DNA of 35,963 nucleotides from Desulfobacteraceae bacterium (GTDB lineage: Bacteria; Desulfobacterota; Desulfobacteria; Desulfobacterales; Desulfosalsimonadaceae): NCBI GenBank assembly GCA_011390465.1, contig JAABSH010000038.1, positions 1 to 35,963 of the forward strand, read 5' to 3'. A program made the position numbers and the translations under genes. The notes below the pieces were generated by a model. That model saw only the letters and a list, made by a program, of their open reading frames with translations, had not been told where the DNA came from and made no database searches. Of the stretch, positions 1-7,506 are shown in pieces. Within the stretch, counting starts at the first letter, position 1; each line of letters starts with the position of its first letter.

Positions 1-118
1 CTGGATAACCCGGTTGAAAAAATCCGCAGGCATGGGATTGCCTTTTTTATCGATGACTTTTTTGGGGGAGGCAACCCCGGCGCAATTCACGGCAAAATGA
101 ATGGCCCCAAAGGCTTCC
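1..118 (-). pseudogene. 5'-truncated copy of the SDR (3-hydroxyacyl-CoA dehydrogenase) gene, running off the left edge
   Basis: These 118 bases match positions 5725-5842 of the intact SDR gene with no difference that I can see. Read on the minus strand they begin at about SDR codon 75, so the Rossmann nucleotide-binding start of the protein is missing. The copy starts three bases past the stop codon of the acyl-CoA dehydrogenase and continues out of the window, so its far end is unknown. The near-perfect identity implies a recent duplication or gene conversion. Without the N-terminal cofactor-binding part it should be non-functional. Confidence 0.85.
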
Positions 119-120
119 TT

Positions 121-1275
121 TTATTTTTGCCTTTTGGGGTTGCCCATAAGTTCATTGGCGATCACAATCCGCTGAATCTGGTTGGTGCCTTCATAAATGG
201 TGGTGATCCGGGCGTCCCGGTAAAACCGTTCCACCGGATATTCTTTGATATACCCGTATCCCCCGTGGATCTGGATGGCCTGGCCCGTGACCCGCTGGGC
301 CATTTCCGAGGCATAGCACTTGGCCATGGAGGCCGCAGCCGTGCAGTTTTCTCCCCGTTCCTTGATGGCGGCGGCATTCACCACCAGGAGCCGGGCCGCC
401 GCCACCTCCATGGCCATGTCCGCGATCATCCAGCGGAGACCCTGGAAATCGGATATTTTTTGGTGAAACTGCGTTCTTTGCTTGCTGTATTTAATAGATT
501 CGGCGAGAGCCGCCTGGGCAATGCCCAGAGAAAGCGACGCAATCCCGATTCGGCCGGCGTCCAGGCCGGACATGGCAATGACAAACCCTTCGCCTTCCCG
601 GCCCAGCATGCGCGAGGCCGGCACCCGGCAGTTGGTAAACAGCAGGTCCGTGGTGTCTGAAGCGCACTGGCCCATTTTTTCCTCGATTCTTCCCACGGCA
701 AAACCGGGCAGGTCATGGGTGATGAGAAACGCGCTGATGCCGTGGCTGCCTTTTTCCGCGGTCCGGGCCAGCAGAATGATCACTCCGGAATTTTTTCCCG
801 TGGTGATGAACCGTTTGGTGCCGTTGATAATATAATGGTCCCCGTCCCGCACCGCAGAACATGTCATGGACTGGGGATCAGACCCGGCTTCCGGTTCGGT
901 GAGGGCAAATGCGCCGATGAATTCACCGCCGGCCATGGGCCGCAAAAATTCTTCTTTTTGGGCTTCCGTGCCGTATTTTTCAATGCTGCCGCAGCAGATG
1001 GAATTGTGCACGGACATGATGACCGCGGTGGACGCGCAGGCATAGGCAACTTCCGTAAGCGCCAGGGAATAGGCCACCGTGCCCATGTCTTCCCCCCCGT
1101 ATTTTTCCGAAACCAGCATGCCCAGAAACCCCAGTTCCCCCATTTTTTTGAGGCTGTCCCCGGGATAGGTGTGGTTCTGGTCCCGTTCCGCAGCCACCGG
1201 CGCCAGTTCTTTCCGGGCAAACTCCCGGGCCATTTTCTGAATCATCTGCTGTTCTTTGGTAAGCTGAAATGGCAT
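121..1275 (-). CDS. Acyl-CoA dehydrogenase (short/medium-chain type)
   Basis: FAD flavoenzyme of 384 aa, the full family length, catalysing alpha,beta-dehydrogenation of an acyl-CoA and passing electrons to ETF in the cytoplasm. Seen: N-terminal helical domain (about 1-115), middle beta domain with FALTEPEAGSD (about 122-132), C-terminal helical domain with QIHGGYGY and the signature IYEGTNQIQ, whose Glu (residue 362) sits at the usual catalytic-base position of short-chain members. The ATG is preceded by CAGGAG. Directly downstream lies a truncated SDR copy. Upstream is the hybrid kinase on the same strand, with a short gap containing an inverted repeat. A second, internally deleted copy lies at 6078-6370. 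Family call is firm; chain-length specificity (butyryl-, isovaleryl- or other) is not decidable here. Confidence 0.93.
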   Translation of the reverse strand: MPFQLTKEQQMIQKMAREFARKELAPVAAERDQNHTYPGDSLKKMGELGFLGMLVSEKYGGEDMGTVAYSLALTEVAYACASTAVIMSVHNSICCGSIEKYGTEAQKEEFLRPMAGGEFIGAFALTEPEAGSDPQSMTCSAVRDGDHYIINGTKRFITTGKNSGVIILLARTAEKGSHGISAFLITHDLPGFAVGRIEEKMGQCASDTTDLLFTNCRVPASRMLGREGEGFVIAMSGLDAGRIGIASLSLGIAQAALAESIKYSKQRTQFHQKISDFQGLRWMIADMAMEVAAARLLVVNAAAIKERGENCTAAASMAKCYASEMAQRVTGQAIQIHGGYGYIKEYPVERFYRDARITTIYEGTNQIQRIVIANELMGNPKRQK

Positions 1276-1298
1276 ATAAACTCCTGTTATTTATTTTT

Positions 1299-1321
1299 TG
1301 ACAATTTAATTGGTTTTGTCA
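1299..1321. promoter_or_regulatory. Inverted repeat TGACAA-N11-TTGTCA in the kinase/acyl-CoA dehydrogenase gap
   Basis: Perfect 6-bp arms separated by 11 bases, lying 24 bp upstream of the acyl-CoA dehydrogenase start and overlapping the kinase stop codon. The size and symmetry fit a dimeric repressor operator (TetR-type regulators commonly control such genes). No regulator gene is adjacent and no T-tract follows, so a terminator is unlikely. Function is inference. Confidence 0.3.
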
Positions 1322-4300
1322 GTGGGTTTTTTTATCAAGTGCTTTTCTTAATTTTACCGCCAGCTCCCTGGCAGTGAAGGGTTTGTGGATGAAATGCACG
1401 TCTGCTTCAAGCACACCATGATGAGCAATGATATCAGCAGTGTAACCGGACATAAAAAAGCAGGAAATATCCGGATAAACAGATAAAATATGTCTGGCCA
1501 GATCCCGGCCGTTCATTTCCGGCATGATGACATCGGTCATCAGCAAATGGATTTCATCATGATAATTTTTTGCCAGATGGATGGCCTCGCCGGGTGTGTT
1601 TGCCACCAGCACCGCATAACCCAGTTTTTCAAGAATTCTTTTTGTCATTTTCAGAATGGCGGCTTCGTCTTCCACCAGAAGTATGGTTTCTTTTCCTGGC
1701 GGAATTTTTTGAACCGGGGTTTTTTCTGGCAATTTTTTTGAGGGTTTTTCATGCCGGGGCAGGTAGATAAAAAATGTCGTGCCTTTTCCCGGTTTGCTGT
1801 CAAATCTGATGAATCCTTTGTTTTGTTTAACAATGCCGTATACGGTGGACAAGCCAAGTCCAGTGCCTTTACCGGTTTCTTTGGTGGTGAAAAAGGGTTC
1901 AAAGATGTTTTTACGCGTTGCTTTGTCCATTCCGCAACCCGTGTCGCTTACAGTTGTCAGGACATATTCTCCCGGCGAAAAATATGTGTATTCTGAGCAG
2001 AAATCCGTATCAATCGTGATATTTTCGGTTTTAATGGCAATGGTGCCGATGTCAGATATGGCATCTCTGGCATTGACGCAAAGATTGGCAAGGATTTGAT
2101 CGATCTGTGAAGGATCCATCATCACCGGCCATAAATTTTTTCCGGGCCGCCAGACAAATTCAATATGTTCTCCGATGAGTCGTCTCAGCATTTTAAGGAT
2201 ACCGCTCACAGTGGCGTTCAGGTCCAGAAGAATCGGACAAATGATTTGTTTTCGGGCGAACGCGAGCAGTTGCTGGACAATGCCGGTGGAGCGCCTGGCC
2301 GCATTGAAAATTTCAGAAAGATCGTCGTGCAGCTCGCCATGCGGTTCCGTTTTTTCCATTGCCATTTCGGTAAAGCCGAGGATGACGCCCAGCAAATTAT
2401 TGAAATCATGGGCAACCCCACCGGCAAGCCGGCCGATGGATTCCATTTTCTGGGCCTGTTGAAGCTGTTTGCTGATCTGCAAGTGCTCGGTGATGTCTCT
2501 TTTTGCGGCCACGTAATTCACAATATGGCCCTCTGAATCATAAACGGCTGAGATGGTGGCATCTTCTGTAAATAAAGAACCGTCTTTTTTTTTGTTAACC
2601 ATGCGACCGGTCCAGATTTTACCGGAAGCGATGGTATCCCATAACTCCCGGTAAAACAATTCGTCCTGATGGCCGCTGTTTAATAGGCGGGGGGTCTGAC
2701 CGATTGCTTCCGCCCGGGAGTACCCCGTGATTTTTTCAAAGGCCGGATTGACATACTGGATTTTGCCCTCAGGGTCTGTTATCATAATAACTTCGCCGCT
2801 GTGCGCGATAGCGGCGATCAGGCGTTCCCGTTCAATCTCCCTGCGCTTACGCTCCGAAATATCTGAAACCAGGCTTAATGAAGCAGGCTCGCCGTTCCAT
2901 TCTATGATGCTGGAATGAATTTGAACCCATTTTGCCTTACCATTGCCGGCAATAATCCGGAAAGGGTAATTTGTCTCCACAGGTTCACCGGAGAGCCGTT
3001 TGAGATGACGTTCAAGAACAGTTTCCCGGTCATCCGGATGAATAAATTCAATAAAGGGTTTTGTCGTAAAAATTTCCAGCGGATATTCCATAATTTTCAA
3101 CATTGCAGGATTGGCCAGATCAACTTTTTCCCCTTTGGCGATCAGAATGCCTTCGCTGACGTTTTGAAACAGCATCCGGTATTTTTTTTCACTTTCCTGA
3201 AGAGATCGCTCAATTTCTTTGCGGCCGGTGATATCCCGGCTGATGAGAAGGATCCCCGTGGGTTTATGTTCCGCATCCCGGATAAAAGAACAAGCCACTT
3301 CTACCCAGACAATGGAAATATCCTTTTTGCTTTGTTCGATTTCAATGATTCGGCTTCTGGAGGGATCAGCGGTGCCGGAAGCTTCCAGCGCCATTTCTTC
3401 TTCAAATACGGTTACTACCTTTTTAAGGGATTCCGGCGTCAGTATGTCTTCAATGGAATGCTGCAAGGCCTCTTCGACCGTATATCCGGTTAAACGTTTA
3501 ATAGATGGACTGACATAAGTAAACCCAAGGTCCATATCCAGAATGGAAATCACATCCGACATGTTTTCCGCAATTAACCGGTATTTTTTTTCACTTTCCC
3601 GCAGGGCTTTGTCTGCTTTTTTGCTTTCCGTTATATCCCGGAACTCCACAACTCTGACGTTTTTTCCTTTGTATGGAATGTTGCGGGCTTCCAGGCGAAG
3701 CGGATATTCTTCTCCATTTTTTCGAACGCCAATGGCCTCATAAGGCGTTTCATATCCGGAAAGAATATTGCGCAGCACCATGTCCCGGGTCTTTGCAGAT
3801 ATAAGAAGCAAACCGTCCATTCCCATCAACTCATCAATGGCGTAACCGGTTATTTCTGAAAGCCCCTGGTTGCATTCCAGTATTTTGCCTCTGTCATGAA
3901 TGGCAATGCCGCCGAAAGACGCATTGTGAAGCGCCTTGAACCGCGTTTGGCTTTCCCGTAAGGCGTTTTCCGTTTTACGGCGCTCAGTAACATCTCTTGA
4001 GTTGAAGATGATTTTTTTCGTCCCGTCGGGGGCATCGTTTAAAACTTTGCCCGCGGTCTCGAACCACAGGTAAGTTCCGTTTTTGCTTAAATACCGGTAT
4101 TCAGCCAGGCCCGATCCCTCTGATGCAATGAGATCATTGAGTTTTTCCCGCACCTGGGGGCGGTCATGGGGATGGACAAAATCCATTACATTTTTACCGA
4201 TAAGAAAATCCGGATCATATCCCAGTGTTTCATGGGCTTTGCCGACAAAAGTAAAGTTTCCCGCCATATCTGTCAGGGCAATCATATCCTGCATGTTATT

Positions 4301-4435
4301 GGTGAGGGCGGTAAAAAGAGCTGCCATATTTTTTTGAGATTCAATGGTTTGCCGAAATTGTTGATTCTCTGTTTCCAGAGCAGCGATTCTGGACTGCATT
4401 TCCGCAAGCTTCTGATGAAGGTCGTTTTGGGTCAT
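1319..4435 (-). CDS. Five-PAS hybrid sensor histidine kinase with C-terminal receiver domain
   Basis: Cytoplasmic signalling kinase of 1038 aa; no membrane segment is visible. Order: N-terminal coiled coil (about 5-35), five PAS/PAC domains (roughly 38-150, 165-275, 285-405, 415-535 and 545-665), HisKA with the H-box HDFNNLLG (phosphoacceptor His676), HATPase with N-box LCVNARDAI, G1 box DTGCGMD and FEPFFTTKETGKGTGLGLS, then a receiver with VEDE acidic pocket and MTDVIMPEMNG (phosphoacceptor Asp968). Start at 4435 was chosen because AAGGA lies at proper spacing; an open frame extends 69 codons further upstream without a ribosome site or domain. No partner regulator is adjacent, so the output must be elsewhere. 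The ligand is unknown; multi-PAS kinases often sense redox or small molecules. Confidence 0.92.
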   Translation of the reverse strand: MTQNDLHQKLAEMQSRIAALETENQQFRQTIESQKNMAALFTALTNNMQDMIALTDMAGNFTFVGKAHETLGYDPDFLIGKNVMDFVHPHDRPQVREKLNDLIASEGSGLAEYRYLSKNGTYLWFETAGKVLNDAPDGTKKIIFNSRDVTERRKTENALRESQTRFKALHNASFGGIAIHDRGKILECNQGLSEITGYAIDELMGMDGLLLISAKTRDMVLRNILSGYETPYEAIGVRKNGEEYPLRLEARNIPYKGKNVRVVEFRDITESKKADKALRESEKKYRLIAENMSDVISILDMDLGFTYVSPSIKRLTGYTVEEALQHSIEDILTPESLKKVVTVFEEEMALEASGTADPSRSRIIEIEQSKKDISIVWVEVACSFIRDAEHKPTGILLISRDITGRKEIERSLQESEKKYRMLFQNVSEGILIAKGEKVDLANPAMLKIMEYPLEIFTTKPFIEFIHPDDRETVLERHLKRLSGEPVETNYPFRIIAGNGKAKWVQIHSSIIEWNGEPASLSLVSDISERKRREIERERLIAAIAHSGEVIMITDPEGKIQYVNPAFEKITGYSRAEAIGQTPRLLNSGHQDELFYRELWDTIASGKIWTGRMVNKKKDGSLFTEDATISAVYDSEGHIVNYVAAKRDITEHLQISKQLQQAQKMESIGRLAGGVAHDFNNLLGVILGFTEMAMEKTEPHGELHDDLSEIFNAARRSTGIVQQLLAFARKQIICPILLDLNATVSGILKMLRRLIGEHIEFVWRPGKNLWPVMMDPSQIDQILANLCVNARDAISDIGTIAIKTENITIDTDFCSEYTYFSPGEYVLTTVSDTGCGMDKATRKNIFEPFFTTKETGKGTGLGLSTVYGIVKQNKGFIRFDSKPGKGTTFFIYLPRHEKPSKKLPEKTPVQKIPPGKETILLVEDEAAILKMTKRILEKLGYAVLVANTPGEAIHLAKNYHDEIHLLMTDVIMPEMNGRDLARHILSVYPDISCFFMSGYTADIIAHHGVLEADVHFIHKPFTARELAVKLRKALDKKTH

Positions 4436-4756
4436 ATGGGTGATCCTTTTTTTCTGAAACATTCGGCCGGGCGCTGCTCCATTTTTATCCTTCTGCTCGT
4501 TTTGATAATTTGGCACCAACCGGCAATGGGTAGGATTTCCCTCGATTTCCGATTTCCCCCCGATTTCCGAGATGGTGTTGATCAAAGAACGTTTTTCGTT
4601 CCGGAGACAAGTCTCCGGTAATAAATAAATACCGGCAGCCAATTATCGGATAGCGGTATTGAAAAATGGTGAAAGATAACAACCGGCAGCCCAGTTTTCA
4701 TGCAACCGCTGGATGCTTCATGGGATTGGATTGGGCAGTACATCCGCCTGAATTTG

Positions 4757-5239
4757 TTATTTAATGACGTGCATTTCTTCAAGCTGCTTTCGCAATTTGT
4801 AAATCCGCCACCGGTTCACGTTCAGATCCCACAGGGCAATGGCAGAAGACGATCTCACGGAAATCCGGTTCAGATCCGGGTGCAGCAGCAGTTCCAGATG
4901 ATCCACAAACCGGAACGCGCGGCTTCTGCATTTGGCGTGGATATAGACGTTATTTTCTTCCACAATTTCTGTTCGCGGCATATCCCGGATCACCGCTTTT
5001 ATTGTCAGCCACGCCTCATCCACAGGCCCTGCCGGTTCAAACGGAGACGTCCGGTTATACAGAATCCAGGTGGTACTTGAAACGCAATTGGGCAACGGGT
5101 AACATCCGCACAGTGTCATGGTGTTATCGTCGTTTACTCGCAGGTGCTTTCCGGAACAGCCAAAAAGCATCGCAGCCAGTATTGTCGACATAAGAATGCA
5201 TTTACCGAGTCTTTCCAGATAAAATCGATGGGCTTTCAC
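4757..5239 (-). CDS. DUF1499 family lipoprotein
   Basis: 160-aa protein with an N-terminal hydrophobic segment ending in a lipobox (MLFGC, Cys28), so it is probably a membrane-anchored lipoprotein facing the periplasm. The mature part matches the DUF1499 pattern: LPNCVSST near the start, then RTEIVEENNVYIHAKCRSR, FRFVDHLELLL and IRSSSAIALWDLNVNR-like text (here VRSSSA, NVNRWRIYKLR). The start is GTG with AAAGGGAT upstream; ATG at codon 17 is a possible later start but would leave a short signal. The role of DUF1499 is not established. It sits between the SDR gene and the kinase, same strand. Confidence 0.8.
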   Translation of the reverse strand: MKAHRFYLERLGKCILMSTILAAMLFGCSGKHLRVNDDNTMTLCGCYPLPNCVSSTTWILYNRTSPFEPAGPVDEAWLTIKAVIRDMPRTEIVEENNVYIHAKCRSRAFRFVDHLELLLHPDLNRISVRSSSAIALWDLNVNRWRIYKLRKQLEEMHVIK

Positions 5240-5292
5240 TATTTATAATCCCTTTTTTCAACGGTGTTTATCGAACTTTCCGGAGTGCCGGG

Positions 5293-6063
5293 TTATTTTG
5301 CCGCCATGCGCAGGGCCGCGTCCAGGCGGATCACTTCCGCGTTGATCATGGGGTTTTCAATGAGGTGGCGCACCAGCATGGCGAATTCTTCGGGCTTTCC
5401 CAGGCGTTTGGGAAAAGGCATCATGGCTGCCAGGGACTGCTGGGCTTTTTCCGGAAGGCCGGCCATCATCGGGGTCATGAAAATGCCCGGGGCAATGGTG
5501 TTGACCCGGATGCCGTAGTCCGCAAATTCCCGGGCCACCGGAAGGGCCATGCCCACAATACCGGCTTTGGACGCGCTGTACGCGGCCTGTCCCACCTGGC
5601 CCTCGAACGCGGCAACGGAGGCCACATTGATGACCGCGCCTTTTTCACCGTCTTCCGTGGGTGTGTTTTTGCACATTTCCACCGCTGCCAGGCTCAGCAC
5701 ATTCATGGTGCCCACCAGATTGATCTGGATAACCCGGTTGAAAAAATCCGCAGGCATGGGATTGCCTTTTTTATCGATGACTTTTTTGGGGGAGGCAACC
5801 CCGGCGCAATTCACGGCAAAATGAATGGCCCCAAAGGCTTCCATGGTCCGGTCAATGGCGGCTTTGACGCTGGCAGCATCGGTCACGTCGGTTTTGCAAA
5901 AAATCACCTTATCGCCCAATTCCGCGGCCAGTTTTTCCCCGTTTTCCGCGTCAAAATCCAGGATGGCGGCTTTTGCGCCGCTTTTCGTCATGTCTTTTAC
6001 CACAGCCGCGCCCAGACCGGATGCGCCGCCGGAAACCACTGCCACACAATTTTCAATTTTCAT
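5293..6063 (-). CDS. Type II 3-hydroxyacyl-CoA dehydrogenase (SDR, HSD17B10-like)
   Basis: NAD-dependent short-chain dehydrogenase of 256 aa that likely oxidises 3-hydroxyacyl-CoA. Seen: Rossmann motif GGASGLG (residues 12-18), NCAG (85-88), catalytic Ser149 in NVASVAAFEGQVGQAAY, Tyr162 and Lys166 in YSASK, and NTIAPGIF. The stretch around the catalytic residues is that of the HSD17B10/FadB2-like subgroup rather than of FabG. ATG is preceded by AAAGGAG, which lies just past the stop of the decayed acyl-CoA dehydrogenase copy upstream. The two were evidently an operon for consecutive beta-oxidation steps. A truncated second copy lies at 1-118. Confidence 0.92.
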   Translation of the reverse strand: MKIENCVAVVSGGASGLGAAVVKDMTKSGAKAAILDFDAENGEKLAAELGDKVIFCKTDVTDAASVKAAIDRTMEAFGAIHFAVNCAGVASPKKVIDKKGNPMPADFFNRVIQINLVGTMNVLSLAAVEMCKNTPTEDGEKGAVINVASVAAFEGQVGQAAYSASKAGIVGMALPVAREFADYGIRVNTIAPGIFMTPMMAGLPEKAQQSLAAMMPFPKRLGKPEEFAMLVRHLIENPMINAEVIRLDAALRMAAK

Positions 6064-6077
6064 GCGTTGTTCTCCTT

Positions 6078-6370
6078 TTAATTTTTCCGTTTATTTTTGC
6101 CCGTGAGTTCATTGGCAATCACAATCCGATGGATCTGGCTGGTGCCTTCATAAATAATGGAGATCCGGGCGTCCAGGCCGGACATGGCAATGACAAATTC
6201 TTCGCCTTCCGGGCCCAGCATGCGCGATGCCGGCACCCGACAGTTGGTGAACAGCAGGTCCGTGGTGTCTGAAGCGCACTGGCCCATTTTTTCCTCGATT
6301 CTTCCCACGGCAAAGCCGGGCAGGTCATGGGTGATGAGAAACGCGCTGATGCCGTGGCTGCCTTTTTCCG
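6078..6370 (-). pseudogene. Acyl-CoA dehydrogenase copy with 5' truncation and in-frame internal deletion
   Basis: This is a second copy of the gene at 121-1275. Homology starts at 6370 (the TAEKGSHGIS region), runs through GRIEEKMGQCASDTTDLLF and AMSGLDA, then jumps directly to RISIIYEGTSQIHR and the C-terminus. Codons equivalent to GRIGIAS...FYRDA are gone: 345 bp, an exact 115 codons, removed between two GGCGTCC repeats (211-217 and 556-562 in the intact copy). About the first 170 codons are absent and a stop lies just upstream of the homology, so no working enzyme is possible although the catalytic Glu segment remains. It lies 14 bases upstream of the intact SDR. Confidence 0.88.
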
Positions 6371-6414
6371 TTTATACAGGTTAACCGGGTTTGATCGGGC
6401 TTTGACCCACGGGT

Positions 6415-7392
6415 TTATTCGTCCAAAAAGCCAGTCAGGCGCTCTTCAATCAAAGATTTGGCCTCTGCCATGATTCGGCTGATAAGGTCTTTGCAGGTGG
6501 GGATGTCATGGATCAGCCCGGCCACCATACCGCAGGACCAGGCACCGGCATCCATGTCTCCCTGGGTCATGATTTTCGGGTAAACACCCGCCACTTCTTC
6601 TATGATATCCTCAAATTGAATATTGTTTCCAAGCAAGGCCTCTTTTTCCCGCAGACGCTCCACCGCGGGATTATTTAAAACTCGTTCAGTATTTTTCAGC
6701 GGCCGCATGATCAGGCGGGTATCCAGTTCAGTGGCATTTAGAATTGCTTGTTTGACATTTTCATGGACCGGGGCTTCTTGGGTTGCAATAAAACGGGTGC
6801 CCATGTTGATCCCGTCCGCGCCAAGGGCCAGGGCCGCGACAAGACTCCGGCCGTCTGCCATGCCGCCGGAAGCAACAAACGGAATGGTGAGTTCTTCAGC
6901 CGCCCGGGGAAGCAGAATCATATTCGGAATATCGTCTTCTCCGGGATGACCGCCGCATTCAAAACCATCTACGGACACGGCATCACACCCGATGGATTCG
7001 GCTTTCAAGGCATGACGCACGGACGTACATTTATGAATGACCTTAATCCCGGCATCTTTAAGTTTCGGCAAATATTGCTCGGGATTCCGGCCGGCGGTTT
7101 CAACGATTTTGACACCGCTGTCAATAATGGCGGAAACATAACCCGGATAATCCGGGGCCATGACAGTCGGCAAAAATGTCAGATTGACGCCAAACGGCTT
7201 ATCGGTCATTTTGTGGCAGCGCTCAATTTCTTTTGCCAGAAGCTCGGGGGTTTTCTGGGTCAGGCCCGTGATAATGCCCAAGCCGCCGGCATTGGAAACC
7301 GCTGCCGCCAGTTCGGCAAACCCCACATAATGCATCCCCCCCTGGATAATGGGGTGTTCAATATGAAAAAGGTCAGTGATTCGTGTTTTCAT
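6415..7392 (-). CDS. NAD(P)H-dependent flavin oxidoreductase, nitronate monooxygenase / FabK-like family
   Basis: FMN TIM-barrel protein of 325 aa. Seen: IEHPIIQGGMHYV at residues 11-23, SNAGGLGIITG, KFGVNLTFLP-like strand (KPFGVNLTF), the GFECGGHPGE loop with the His typical of 2-nitropropane dioxygenases, FVASGGMADG and ALGADGINMGTRF, which bind the FMN phosphate. In oxygen-free hosts these proteins may act on nitronates, as enoyl reductases or in fatty acid side reactions; the substrate cannot be read from sequence. The start at 7392 has AAAGGAGAT upstream. An open frame continues 35 codons further, but that stretch is an aminotransferase relic, so the short start is preferred. Precedes, on the same strand, the decayed dehydrogenase copy. 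Confidence 0.88.
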   Translation of the reverse strand: MKTRITDLFHIEHPIIQGGMHYVGFAELAAAVSNAGGLGIITGLTQKTPELLAKEIERCHKMTDKPFGVNLTFLPTVMAPDYPGYVSAIIDSGVKIVETAGRNPEQYLPKLKDAGIKVIHKCTSVRHALKAESIGCDAVSVDGFECGGHPGEDDIPNMILLPRAAEELTIPFVASGGMADGRSLVAALALGADGINMGTRFIATQEAPVHENVKQAILNATELDTRLIMRPLKNTERVLNNPAVERLREKEALLGNNIQFEDIIEEVAGVYPKIMTQGDMDAGAWSCGMVAGLIHDIPTCKDLISRIMAEAKSLIEERLTGFLDE

Positions 7393-7398
7393 CAGATC

Positions 7399-7501
7399 TC
7401 CTTTGCTGTTTTCGCCGAAATCCATGCCCGGCGTAGCACTCACATGGGCGTTCTCCCGGAATTCCGTTCTCAGCCGTCCGGAATTCCGGCAGGGCATGCA
7501 T
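7399..7501 (-). pseudogene. Relic of an aminotransferase C-terminus between ligase and flavin oxidoreductase
   Basis: The minus strand reads ENAHVSATPGMDFGENSKG, clearly related to ENAHVGVTPGIDFGQNGEG near the end of the intact aminotransferase at 13061-14200. A better-preserved sister is at 12449-12613. Compared with the sister, this copy carries a 22-bp insertion (a partial repeat around CCGGAATTCC) that shifts the frame, and it stops at the ribosome site of the next gene. It is a leftover of a rearrangement, not a gene. Confidence 0.75.
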
Positions 7502-7506
7502 TTGTT

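Noticed and set aside
4436-4642. N-terminal extension of the hybrid kinase (69 codons)
   Set aside because: No ribosome site and no domain; the ATG at 4435 has AAGGA and begins a regular coiled coil.
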